A DNA stretch of 64,000 bases from Promethearchaeota archaeon (GTDB taxonomy: Archaea; Asgardarchaeota; Lokiarchaeia; Sigynarchaeales; SOKP01): assembly GCA_013375495.1 (NCBI GenBank), contig JABXKC010000009.1:38773-102772 (forward strand), given 5' to 3'. The number at the start of each line of letters is the position of its first letter. Position 1 is the first letter of the stretch. A program made the position numbers and the translations under genes. Below, piece by piece: positions 26,649 through 34,943 of this stretch. The notes under the pieces were generated by a model. The model was not told the DNA's origin. It was given only the letters and a program-made list of their open reading frames with translations, and ran no database searches.

Positions 26649-26654
26649 TTTTCT

Positions 26655-28391
26655 TTATGAACGCTTTAGATAATTAAAATAGAAAACTAACCCTATTAAT
26701 AGCAGAATTCCGCTTATTCCCCCAAATATTAGAATCCAAAGTGGAAAGTGAATAATATCAGTTATAAAATAATTTACTTCTCTAAAAGTGTTGATTAAGG
26801 ATTCTGATATCAGTGTGTTGCCTTGATAAATTTTTACTGTATAATTTCCGTTGGGAACATTTTCAACTAAAACTACTCCATTTTCATCAGAATAAATTTT
26901 AGTCATAGGTTGATTTAAATCATTTGAGATATAAGTCCCATAACTTTTTCCGAAATATAATAATTCAATCCTATATCCAACCAAAGGCATACGGGTGTTG
27001 TCTGTAAGAATAATCTTGAGATCATTTGTAGCATAATAATTTACCGAACATGGATTAGATTCACCAACAATGAGATATGGAACAACTAATTTTAATCCCT
27101 TCCTTTTTACAGCGTTATCAGTAAAAATAAGGCTATTTTCAATTGTTCCTTGAGTTATGGATGTTACTACATCGTAACAATTTAAAGGCCTTTCAAATAA
27201 CGAGCTATTACCTATGGGTTTATCTCTATCGTCTTTTTGGACTTGATCCAAAATGATTGTGTTTTCAATTAACGTTATGTCTCTAAGAAAGATATGTTCT
27301 GGGCCAGCGATTAAAGAGGGGAAGTAAATTCTTTGTCTGAAATTTCTATCTCCAATTAATCTATCAATTGCCCAGCTGTAATCAAGGGGGTCTTCAAATC
27401 TTAGGGTGAAATTTGCTTTAAATCCTAAAGAAAAATTTTTCGCGTCAGCAGATATCATAACCTTTATTGTATTATCTAGTTCTAAGAAATCAATAATAAT
27501 TTGCTCGTTAATTTTCAGAATATGATCATAAAATAAATTTTTATCAAGAGGATCGATAATTAACTCAATAACAAGGTTATCTGCTAGCGCTGCAGGAGCA
27601 GTTATATTGTTGGTAAGTTTTCTACCTGTTAAATTAAAACTATAATAAAAGGACGGAGTAAAATTTTGTTCTTGTTGTGTAATTGTTAAAATTTCTTCTG
27701 AACTCTGAAATAGTTTCCAACCCACAGGAGTTAAATCGTATTCAAAAATAAAATACATTGAGAAGTTATGAAAACTCGTGTTGTAGTAGGTTTGATAATG
27801 AAACTTCAAAAAATCATTAGAATCAAGAGAATAGTCTCCCTCGGTAAGTTCAATAATATCCGGATCAGTTTGATTTTGAACAAATACCTGTTTAAGATTT
27901 TTCGGAAACAATCTTGGACAATAGATCATAAATCCTTCTGAAATCTCTATAGAACTATTATATTGAATGCTGATGGACTCGTTTAGCTTTACTGTTATTA
28001 CATATGAACGTGGTAAAGATACATCAAGGTTATTAACTTGTGCGATTTTAACAGTCTCTATATAATTTGTGCTTAAATATGTGATGTTTAACGCTCCAGA
28101 ACTGAAATCGTCGATTAAATTAGGGTAATCTTCTGAGTTATTAAACAATCCTTCTTCGTTAAAAGTACAATTAGTTATTGAAATGTTTCCAAGACCTTGT
28201 TGTGGGCTATTTAGAATTGGAGTGTAATCGTCTTCTGAAAATAAGCTTGTATTTAGTTCCGTCCCTAAAGTAGGTTTATTGTTTTCTAAAGTATTAGAAT
28301 TGATAAAATCATCAATAAAAATTATTGGAACTAAAGCAATTAAGATTAAAATGATAATTATCGTAATTTTCTTGAAATATTTATCCATCAT
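26655..28391 (-). CDS. Membrane-anchored surface protein
   Basis: A protein of about 578 residues, with signal anchor (KITIIIILILIALVPIIFI) at the N-terminus and one C-terminal membrane helix (LWILIFGGISGILLLIGLVFYF) followed by a short basic tail. The bulk is beta-rich and Asn-rich, as in archaeal extracellular glycoproteins. Near the end, IILTDNTRMPLVGYRIELL, then SDENGVVLVENVPNGNYTVKIY, form a carboxypeptidase-regulatory/Cna-B-like beta-sandwich. I choose the ATG at 28389-28391 (MMDKYFKK). A TATA-like TTTAAAAA lies about 28 bases upstream; an in-frame TTG at 28431-28433 is a possible earlier start. Role unknown. Structurally it parallels the peptidase-anchored protein at 22060-24243. Confidence 0.72.
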   Translation of the reverse strand: MMDKYFKKITIIIILILIALVPIIFIDDFINSNTLENNKPTLGTELNTSLFSEDDYTPILNSPQQGLGNISITNCTFNEEGLFNNSEDYPNLIDDFSSGALNITYLSTNYIETVKIAQVNNLDVSLPRSYVITVKLNESISIQYNSSIEISEGFMIYCPRLFPKNLKQVFVQNQTDPDIIELTEGDYSLDSNDFLKFHYQTYYNTSFHNFSMYFIFEYDLTPVGWKLFQSSEEILTITQQEQNFTPSFYYSFNLTGRKLTNNITAPAALADNLVIELIIDPLDKNLFYDHILKINEQIIIDFLELDNTIKVMISADAKNFSLGFKANFTLRFEDPLDYSWAIDRLIGDRNFRQRIYFPSLIAGPEHIFLRDITLIENTIILDQVQKDDRDKPIGNSSLFERPLNCYDVVTSITQGTIENSLIFTDNAVKRKGLKLVVPYLIVGESNPCSVNYYATNDLKIILTDNTRMPLVGYRIELLYFGKSYGTYISNDLNQPMTKIYSDENGVVLVENVPNGNYTVKIYQGNTLISESLINTFREVNYFITDIIHFPLWILIFGGISGILLLIGLVFYFNYLKRS

Positions 28392-28677
28392 TATAAATAT
28401 AAAACGACTTTTTTTAAACAAAAAATTAATCAAAATTAATTAATTTTTCTTTTGATTTTAACTTTTACTTCAATTTCAGCGATTGTCTGCTGATACGAAT
28501 ATTTATATTTATTGAATATATTTTTATTTTATTCATAACATCTTTAAAAGGCATACATACGCTTAAAACAAGTTTTCAACAATAAAGTATATTAGAAAAT
28601 TTAAAATATTACATAGTTTTTTTCTATTCATATCACATTAAACATGGCAATGACGAAAATTGAAATAACTGATTTAT

Positions 28678-30063
28678 ATGGCTCAAAAACCAGATCGAAA
28701 CAAATTTCTAGAAACTCTCAATAGCGCTGTAGATTTTTTTGAAGATTATTCTCATAATCTCTATAGTAATGTTATCGCAATCTCCCATAATGACGCAGAT
28801 GGTATTAGTAGTTTACAAATTATTCAAAACTTGCTCCATAAAATGAACTTCAATTACGATTATTTCATATATAATCGATCTGTTTCATGGGCAAATTATC
28901 TCTCGGGAATTTTACCCCGCGCTCATAGTAATAAAACGGCACTGATACTTACTGACATTGGCTCTAATTTAGCAGAATTAGTCCCTATTATCAAGAATAG
29001 AAAGGAACACTTTTATATCCTTGATCATCATGAAGTAGATTACGATTTAGTTCTAGATGAGCTACCTGAAAATCTTTTTTTCGTAAATCCTACAGTATTT
29101 GGATATGATGGACTTGATCATGTATCAGGAGCTACTTTAGCGTATATGTTCGCGAAAAAGTTAAATTTATCAATAATCAAACAAGGTTGGCTAGCAGTAA
29201 TTGGAATTGCGGGTGATTCTTTAAAGTCAATGGAGAAGCTTCAATCGTTCAATAAGGAGATCTATCAAGAGATTTGCGACGAAGAACTCGTTATTGATGA
29301 AGAAGGGCTAATTTTATTTGGAAATATGCATAACTCAATAAAAAATAGTCTAAAGTATAGTATTTTACCCTTTTTAAACGGATTTGGGGGTGAGGACGAT
29401 CAAAAGATTAAAGCATTCCTTAACAATATAGGAATAAACCCAAATAAAAAAGTGGTTGATCTCGATCAAACTGAAATGCAACAAATTCTCAAAAATACTA
29501 ATATCAAGGTAGGTCATTTTGCTATATTGCCTCAAAAACAAGGATTATTGAAATTTGCTTTTGAACACGCGATTTTATTGAATATTTTATCTTTTAAGAA
29601 TATCAGCGCAGCAATTTCAATTATACAACAGAAATCAATAACTCGGTATGCCAAAGAAATCTATTATGAATACATTTATGCTTTAACTAAGAATTTAAAA
29701 ATACTAGCAAACGAATTACCTCGTTATGAAACTGAAAATACAATATATATTGATGCTGGAAACGGTAAAATACCACCGAGTAATTGGTCTGATACCGCAA
29801 GTTTTACCTCTGTAAATGAATTATTAGAGCCTTCTAAGATGCTATTTTTAGGTGGACTTGAAAAAAAAACTCAAATGGTTAAACTAAGCATTAGATGCTC
29901 TAGAGAATATCTTGAAAACGACAACAAGGGTGTAAACCAAGTCATTAATACTATCAAACAAAAGCTTGGAGGAACTGGAGGAGGACACAAGTTAGCTGGT
30001 GGAATAAGATTATCAATACCCTCATTTAAACTATTAATGGAAAAAATTGATGAATTTATCTGA
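28678..30063 (+). CDS. DHH/DHHA1 family phosphoesterase (RecJ-like)
   Basis: A 461-residue DHH-superfamily enzyme. Seen: motif I ISHNDADGISS (36-46), motif II ILTDIGS, motif III FYILDHHEVDY (the DHH box) and motif IV GATLAYMF. The C-terminal DHHA1 domain has KLGGTGGGHKLAGGIRLS, the nucleic-acid-binding loop. This set fits archaeal RecJ-like nucleases or oligoribonucleases; the archaeal RecJ homolog GAN binds the replication factor GINS. No such partner lies here, so the exact substrate is open. The ATG at 28678 is the first in-frame start after stops. DUF167 follows after 23 bp, forming an operon. Confidence 0.85.
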   Translation: MAQKPDRNKFLETLNSAVDFFEDYSHNLYSNVIAISHNDADGISSLQIIQNLLHKMNFNYDYFIYNRSVSWANYLSGILPRAHSNKTALILTDIGSNLAELVPIIKNRKEHFYILDHHEVDYDLVLDELPENLFFVNPTVFGYDGLDHVSGATLAYMFAKKLNLSIIKQGWLAVIGIAGDSLKSMEKLQSFNKEIYQEICDEELVIDEEGLILFGNMHNSIKNSLKYSILPFLNGFGGEDDQKIKAFLNNIGINPNKKVVDLDQTEMQQILKNTNIKVGHFAILPQKQGLLKFAFEHAILLNILSFKNISAAISIIQQKSITRYAKEIYYEYIYALTKNLKILANELPRYETENTIYIDAGNGKIPPSNWSDTASFTSVNELLEPSKMLFLGGLEKKTQMVKLSIRCSREYLENDNKGVNQVINTIKQKLGGTGGGHKLAGGIRLSIPSFKLLMEKIDEFI

Positions 30064-30086
30064 CTCTAAGAAAGGGAAAAAGTTTT

Positions 30087-30392
30087 ATGGATTTTCTTGA
30101 AATCAAAGCGAATAATGTTTATTTATTGCGAGTAAAGGTAAAAACTAATTCTATTAAACAAGAAATATTGCCAATTTCTGAGACAGACTCATGGTTATCA
30201 ATCATGTTAAAATCCAAGCCCGTTAGGAACAAAGCTAATAAAGAATTAATAAATTTGATAAAAAAAAGAATAGAAATTGCTTCAGATCAAATTCACATAA
30301 TATCAGGGTTGACAAAAACGAGTAAAACGTTAGAAATTAAATTTATTGATAATATTGGAAGAACAGATTTAATTAAAAGACTTATAGGTTAA
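30087..30392 (+). CDS. DUF167/YggU family protein
   Basis: A 101-residue protein of the DUF167 family. It is recognised by LLRVKVKTNSIKQEI near the N-terminus, then the core SIMLKSKPVRNKANKELINLIKK, and IHIISGLTKTSKTLEIKF. Its biochemical role is unknown. It sits 23 bp downstream of the DHH phosphoesterase, with a purine-rich stretch (AAGGGAAAAAG) before the ATG, so the pair is likely cotranscribed. Its stop codon TAA (30390-30392) directly abuts that of the convergent TFS gene. Confidence 0.85.
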   Translation: MDFLEIKANNVYLLRVKVKTNSIKQEILPISETDSWLSIMLKSKPVRNKANKELINLIKKRIEIASDQIHIISGLTKTSKTLEIKFIDNIGRTDLIKRLIG

Positions 30393-30737
30393 TTAGGAAC
30401 CTATCTTTCTCATCTTTCCACATTTTAAACAAGTTATAAAATGAGTCATACCCTCATCTGCTCTTCTTGTTTGCCTAGTTTCTAAATGAGCTTTGTCGTA
30501 ACCACATTTCGAACATTTAAAATTTTTAATGGAACTTCGGAGATTTTCTTCTTTCCATTTCATCACATCAGAAAGATTTGTTACTTCATTTCTAATCGGT
30601 TGTTCAATTACGGTTTTTATTTTATATGAATTTGTATCAGAAAGAGGTTTTATCGCGCCACATTTACATTTAAATACTTTTGTACCATTCACCGTTGATG
30701 GAAATAACATGGAACCACATTCATCACAGAATTGCAT
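30393..30737 (-). CDS. tfs: Transcription factor S (TFS/RPC11-like)
   Basis: RNA polymerase cleavage factor, 114 residues, with two zinc ribbons. N-terminal ribbon: CDECGSMLFPS...FKCKCG. C-terminal ribbon: CSKCGYDKAHLETRQTRR, ADEGMTHFITCLKC. The acidic loop ADE and the preceding QTRRADEGMT correspond to the TFIIS motif that inserts into the polymerase funnel and stimulates transcript cleavage. Length and layout match archaeal TFS. The stop codon abuts that of the convergent DUF167 gene without spacer. The start is ATG at 30735-30737. Confidence 0.93.
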   Translation of the reverse strand: MQFCDECGSMLFPSTVNGTKVFKCKCGAIKPLSDTNSYKIKTVIEQPIRNEVTNLSDVMKWKEENLRSSIKNFKCSKCGYDKAHLETRQTRRADEGMTHFITCLKCGKMRKIGS

Positions 30738-30790
30738 TGTTTTTACTCCATTTTTTATATACTTTTATTATCATTAGATCATACTAAAAG

Positions 30791-31753
30791 TTAAAACTTT
30801 AATCCAAATATTAAAGCACAAAATAATATTCCTGCCACTAAATCAGCCGTCGTTCCGGGATTCATTTTTCCATTTTTTTCATGTAAATTTATGTCAAATT
30901 TAATTGTTAATTCTAATCCCTTTTTAGTAGAAATACCTCCATGACTCAAGATATCTGAAGCTGTTTTGGAGACTTCCAATGCATCTTCTTTACTTGACTT
31001 ACGTATTATTAATGTGTCTAAATGGTTGCTAAGCAATTTTAAGTAAGTATTCACGATAGCAATATTAATGTCTTGAGAACTATTAAAGGTTTCAATAAAG
31101 TACGGTAAACCTTCTTTTAAAATAATATTAAATCCACTAGAATACTCACTACTTATTAAATCATAACTTTTTGAAAGCTCAAAAATCTTTTTTAGAGTAA
31201 TTCCTTCTTGCTTTATTTCCTTATATGTATTTTCCCCATAAATATCGTATTTTTCAATTCTTCCTAATCCACCAGGGTTACAAATTTTAATTGCATCGTA
31301 CAAATTTAAAGTATCTTCAACTGTAGCATCTTCGATAAGATTCTTCACAATTAATTCAAATTCTTCGATTTTCACCTTGTTCGTTTTCATACAAATTGTA
31401 GCAGCGGAAACTAAAGGAGCCAAGATAAGTATGTGTCCTAATAATACATTACCCCCAGATTGCCACCTCATCATTTCGCTCACTGATTTCTTATAAAAAA
31501 GACCTAACTCAATTGTAGTAAATTTTAGCGTATTATTTTCAGTAGAATCGTAAATTTTTTCACACAATTCCCTAAAATTAGGTTGTATGGCTGTAATTCC
31601 GGCTAAGAAATGTTCAAATCTAGTATTTTCGAAATTTTTTGTTCTGTGAACATTTCCAGGTTTTGGCCACCCAGATAACTCTAACAAGCTTGAAAGGTTC
31701 ACGCACCTAACTAAATCATCGATCGATTTGATTTTAATATCTATAATAATCAC
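30791..31753 (-). CDS. Triphosphoribosyl-dephospho-CoA synthase family protein (CitG-like)
   Basis: A 320-residue protein of the CitG/MdcB family. It is recognised from LLELSGWPKPGNVHRTKNF (substrate loop), FEHFLAGITAI, GGNVLLGHILILAPL and the C-terminal LSHGGISTKKGLELTI with MNPGTTADLVAGILF. In bacteria the enzyme makes the citrate lyase prosthetic-group precursor from ATP and dephospho-CoA. Many archaea carry a homolog without citrate lyase, with unclear role. No citrate lyase gene is in the window. It is transcribed with eL22 upstream (50 bp apart). Confidence 0.83.
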   Translation of the reverse strand: MIIIDIKIKSIDDLVRCVNLSSLLELSGWPKPGNVHRTKNFENTRFEHFLAGITAIQPNFRELCEKIYDSTENNTLKFTTIELGLFYKKSVSEMMRWQSGGNVLLGHILILAPLVSAATICMKTNKVKIEEFELIVKNLIEDATVEDTLNLYDAIKICNPGGLGRIEKYDIYGENTYKEIKQEGITLKKIFELSKSYDLISSEYSSGFNIILKEGLPYFIETFNSSQDINIAIVNTYLKLLSNHLDTLIIRKSSKEDALEVSKTASDILSHGGISTKKGLELTIKFDINLHEKNGKMNPGTTADLVAGILFCALIFGLKF

Positions 31754-31802
31754 GTCTAAGATATTAATTGTAAAATTAATAATAATTTGTTAAGAAGATA
31801 AA

Positions 31803-32114
31803 CTAATAATAAGTTAATTCTAATGTTCTTTTCTCTTTTATCATATAGCCTTGATTATCTGAAGTTTTATATGAGATTGGTCTAAATTTTTCGGTAAGAT
31901 TTTTTTGATGCAAAAATTTTTTAATTCTTAATTTTATAACTCTTTTTGACATTTCATGTGGCATAATTACTCCTACATCGTTTCCACTTCGAGAGATTTC
32001 GATTTGTGGTAGTTGCTCCTCTAAAAACCTCAATAAATCGTCAACATGTTGCTCCTTTTCAATGCTTAAATCTTTTACTTCAATAGTTAATTCTTTTGTA
32101 TCGTTTTCACTCAT
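31803..32114 (-). CDS. Eukaryote-type ribosomal protein eL22
   Basis: A 103-residue protein. After a charged N-terminus (TIEVKDLSIEKEQHVDDLLRF) it shows VIMPHEMSKRVIKLRIKKFL and NLTEKFRPISYKT, and ends with TLELTYY. This fits the eukaryotic L22e pattern ([22 protein letters not shown]...ELRYF). eL22 is absent from most archaea but has been reported in Lokiarchaeota. Assigned from pattern and length (human eL22 is 128). A ribosome-binding site (GTGATT) precedes the ATG. It lies between the RuBisCO and CitG-like genes on the same strand. Confidence 0.72.
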   Translation of the reverse strand: MSENDTKELTIEVKDLSIEKEQHVDDLLRFLEEQLPQIEISRSGNDVGVIMPHEMSKRVIKLRIKKFLHQKNLTEKFRPISYKTSDNQGYMIKEKRTLELTYY

Positions 32115-32212
32115 ATTCTAATCACTCTGTATTATAATTAATGGCATTATAAATTTTTTTCTAATAAAATAAGAAAAATTAAAAACTAAATTAAGCTAAA
32201 CATTAACCCGTA

Positions 32213-33487
32213 TTATATTGGTGTTTCATCTCCCCACAATTCTAGTGCTTGCTCTAACTCGATATGATTTTTTGCATATTCCTTTACGCTAATACTATCC
32301 ATATAAGCATCAATCGCTTGTCTTAAAGCCTTTGCACCGGCCTTCGTTCCTCCTGGATGGCCTAACACGCCTCCGCCAACTTGAACGGCAATATCAGTTG
32401 ACAATAATTCCATTAATCGATGGATTATTCCGGGATGAACTCCTCCTGAACATACGCCCAGAGAATTTTTAATTGTATGCCAGTTTTGCTCTAAAACCTC
32501 GTCATATGCATCATTTGAGTCTAGGACAATTTTAACATAATTATCACGAACTTCTTTTTTATCACCAGCTAACTTTCCCAAACCTCCAATATGAAGTTGA
32601 TCTACTCCTTGTATCCTTGCAATTTCTGCGAGGACTTTCATGCTCATTCCATGATTAGGATTTCTATCAAAAGCTGCATGAAACGCTCTGTGAGCGTGAA
32701 TTGCTAAGCCTAATTCTTCACATATATTTCTTACTGTTTGGACTGCTGCCCAACCAATAGTAAGAATGTCGATCATTATGTATTCATTGTTATAATTCTT
32801 AACTAGTTGAGCACGATGTTTCATTTCATCAACTTCAGCAGTAATATTAATTAAATAACTTTTCCTTTCTCCTGTTTCATTTTCTGCTTTGTCTCTCATT
32901 TTCATGCTGAGTTCGAGCCTTTTTTCGAAGCTATTAAATTTCTGGTTCGATAGGTTTTCATCATCTTTTAGTAAATCTACGCCTCCCGTCCATATTTCAT
33001 ACCCATGTTGCGCGTGTTCCTCTGGATAATATCCTACTTTTGGCTTAGGAACGGTTGCTGTTATTGGTCTTTTATCAATCTTCAATAGTTCTCTTATTCC
33101 TTTCACTCCAAATTGAGGACCTTTAAAGGAATGAATTATATTACGAGGCCACTTCACGTCGACTAATCTTAAGCCCTCTAAAGCCTTCATTCCGAAAATA
33201 TTGCCTGCGATAGAGCTTAAGATTTGGGGCATATTCCCTTCTTCAAATAACGCATTTGGATAAGCAATTTTAACATAATTTCCATTAATTTGATAAACTT
33301 TTGCACTCAATACTCTAATGTGCTCAGGAATTTTAAGTGCTGTCCACGTTCCATTACTACTTTCAGCAGCAACTCTAATAGCTACTTTTTCAATAGGAAA
33401 ACCGCTAGAAGGTATGATCTTAAATAAACATACAAGATCTTCATCATCTGGTTCATACTCTAAATCCAAAAAATCTTCATATTTAAT
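32213..33487 (-). CDS. rbcL: Form III ribulose-1,5-bisphosphate carboxylase/oxygenase
   Basis: Fixes CO2 onto ribulose-1,5-bisphosphate to give two 3-phosphoglycerates. In archaea it works in the AMP/nucleoside salvage pathway. Seen: the N-terminal SSNGTWTAL, the activation site GGVDLLKDDENL with the carbamylated Lys and the Mg ligands, HAHRAFHAAFDR, loop 6 LHIGGLGKLAGDK, and the phosphate-binding CSGGVHPG and VQVGGGVLGHPGGTKAG. All catalytic positions seem intact. With the TTG at 33467-33469 the protein has 418 residues and lacks the first residues. The frame upstream adds IKYEDF, and the ATT at 33485-33487 lies six bases after AGGTGAT. A TAA at 33497-33499 bounds the frame. I therefore take ATT as start (424 residues). 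The isomerase gene lies 23 bp upstream. Confidence 0.93.
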   Translation of the reverse strand: MKYEDFLDLEYEPDDEDLVCLFKIIPSSGFPIEKVAIRVAAESSNGTWTALKIPEHIRVLSAKVYQINGNYVKIAYPNALFEEGNMPQILSSIAGNIFGMKALEGLRLVDVKWPRNIIHSFKGPQFGVKGIRELLKIDKRPITATVPKPKVGYYPEEHAQHGYEIWTGGVDLLKDDENLSNQKFNSFEKRLELSMKMRDKAENETGERKSYLINITAEVDEMKHRAQLVKNYNNEYIMIDILTIGWAAVQTVRNICEELGLAIHAHRAFHAAFDRNPNHGMSMKVLAEIARIQGVDQLHIGGLGKLAGDKKEVRDNYVKIVLDSNDAYDEVLEQNWHTIKNSLGVCSGGVHPGIIHRLMELLSTDIAVQVGGGVLGHPGGTKAGAKALRQAIDAYMDSISVKEYAKNHIELEQALELWGDETPI

Positions 33488-33500
33488 CTTGAAATCACCT
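33485..33500 (-). promoter_or_regulatory. Ribosome-binding site with ATT start of RuBisCO
   Basis: On the minus strand AGGTGAT (33494-33500) is followed by TTCAAG and then ATT (33485-33487). The frame is closed upstream by TAA at 33497-33499, and the first standard start codon (TTG, 33467-33469) lies 24 bases from the ribosome-binding site. The N-terminal residues gained by ATT resemble those of other form III enzymes. Confidence 0.6.
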
Positions 33501-33510
33501 TAAACTTAAT

Positions 33511-34452
33511 TTATAACATATCTGGATATAATTTTTCAAAATAATTGTGTACATGACTACTCGCAAAAATCCCGGTTTCAGTGATTAATCCGTCGATATA
33601 TCTTCTACTTACAGTTTCAAAAGCAGGATTTAATATCTCTACACCTTCTGGTGGATTTTCCCATATTTCTGAAGTTTTACGCATCTCTATCTTCTCAATA
33701 ACACCAAAAGAAGTCTGAGGATTATATTTCAGAAGTGGAGTAGCAACATAAAAAGGTACGTGTTCTTCATGGGCTACCAAGGCTAAAAGCCTTGACCCAA
33801 TTTTGTTCAAAACTGTTCCTTCGCTCGTCACACTATCTGCTCCTATTAATATGAGATTAACTTCGTAATGATTTACGGCCCACCGCATTGCACTATCCAC
33901 AACATGATATACTTTTATTCCTGCGTCTAATAATTCTTTAGCTGTTTGCCTTCCTTGGAGTCTAGGTTGGGTCTCCGTATTTATGACTTCAAAATGTTTA
34001 CCTTGCCTTTGTGCTTCTAAGAGAATAGCGGTTACCACAGATGAATGACAATGCGTCATAATTATGTAATCGTCATCAGCTTCAACATACGGTATTCGTC
34101 TAGCCCCAATTTCTGCAATTTTAGTTTTTGAGTCTTGTATTATTTTGATGTATTTGTTTTTATAATAAGAAATTAATTCTAAAAAGTCTATTTGCTTAAA
34201 ATCATGTTTTGGCTTTTTTAATTTATTCAATATAAAATTTAGGCCATTTCTTAGTGCGGGTTCTGTTGGTCGCGCATTAAAGAGAATTTTCTTCGCTTCT
34301 GTTAATTTATCCATAAAATATTCAGCAGAACTGTTTTCTGGAAGTCTTTCAGCATAACTATGTAGAAAATCAATAGCACTGAGCGCAACATTTGTCGCTC
34401 CTTGGATTTCTAACGATATAATCTTTTCCGCATCCTTTAATAGTTGTTGAAT
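33511..34452 (-). CDS. Ribose-1,5-bisphosphate isomerase (eIF2B-like family)
   Basis: Converts ribose-1,5-bisphosphate to ribulose-1,5-bisphosphate, feeding RuBisCO in the AMP pathway. Seen: ARPTEPALRNGLNFI, THCHSSVVTAIL, NTETQPRLQGRQTAKEL, VDSAMRWAV, IGADSVTSEGTVLNKIGSR and the C-terminal NPAFETVSRRYIDGLITE. These are the isomerase/eIF2B motifs, with the Cys of HCHSS and the Asp of GADSV as likely catalytic pair. From the first ATG (34312-34314) only 267 residues result. The 46 codons upstream encode an expected N-terminal helix (LEIQGATNVALSAIDFL) with no ATG, GTG or TTG. The frame is closed by TAA at 34453-34455, directly before ATT 34450-34452, which is therefore the start (313 residues). 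Confidence 0.9.
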   Translation of the reverse strand: MQQLLKDAEKIISLEIQGATNVALSAIDFLHSYAERLPENSSAEYFMDKLTEAKKILFNARPTEPALRNGLNFILNKLKKPKHDFKQIDFLELISYYKNKYIKIIQDSKTKIAEIGARRIPYVEADDDYIIMTHCHSSVVTAILLEAQRQGKHFEVINTETQPRLQGRQTAKELLDAGIKVYHVVDSAMRWAVNHYEVNLILIGADSVTSEGTVLNKIGSRLLALVAHEEHVPFYVATPLLKYNPQTSFGVIEKIEMRKTSEIWENPPEGVEILNPAFETVSRRYIDGLITETGIFASSHVHNYFEKLYPDML

Positions 34453-34464
34453 TTAATTTCACCT
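34450..34464 (-). promoter_or_regulatory. Ribosome-binding site with ATT start of R15P isomerase
   Basis: On the minus strand AGGTGA (34459-34464) is followed by AATTAA and then ATT (34450-34452), the first codon after an in-frame TAA. No standard start codon occurs in the next 46 codons, although these encode family-specific sequence. This is the clearest of the four non-canonical starts. Confidence 0.65.
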
Positions 34465-34520
34465 TTTTATAGTTTTTAATTAATAATTAGGAAACACTTA
34501 TTTTTTATTCTATTCAATAA

Positions 34521-34715
34521 TTAGTCGGAATCGTCCTCGAATGAATTTTTTTCTTCTTTTAAATCCTCTGGATCGATCTCTAAAAAAAGAGGACCAACAT
34601 AATTACAATTACGAGAAGTGCATTCAAACAGGTTTGGTGCTAACCAACCAGAGACATTAACTGCGTTTTTTAATGTAGGATTTTTACATTTCGGACAAAT
34701 TCTTATACGGGTCAT
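34521..34715 (-). CDS. Small zinc-ribbon protein
   Basis: A 64-residue protein with RICPKCKNPTLK at the N-terminus and LFECTSRNCNYVGP in the middle, a CxxC...C-x4-C zinc ribbon, followed by an acidic tail ending EDDSD. The fold is typical of short archaeal zinc ribbons with roles in transcription or translation; no specific function can be assigned. The start is ATG at 34713-34715. It lies upstream of the isomerase gene on the same strand with a gap of about 70 bp, so it may be the first gene of that operon. Confidence 0.65.
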   Translation of the reverse strand: MTRIRICPKCKNPTLKNAVNVSGWLAPNLFECTSRNCNYVGPLFLEIDPEDLKEEKNSFEDDSD

Positions 34716-34943
34716 GCTATATCAAAATATCTTAATTAAAAGATAAAACCTAATATGAGAATAAAGTAATAGTAAGACTAATACCTAAATTCTCTCGCTT
34801 AATCATTGTTGGATATATTATATAATCGAAAATAACATTTAGTCTCTTTCATTATTAATAAAAAGAAATGATCATAAACATGATACACATTATTAATCTG
34901 AGGTACTAATTTATATTCTAGAACTTATAATTTATTTGTTAAA

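Noticed and set aside
30791..31753. Citrate lyase activation cluster
   Set aside because: No citrate lyase subunit genes lie near the CitG-like gene; its neighbours are eL22 and TFS.
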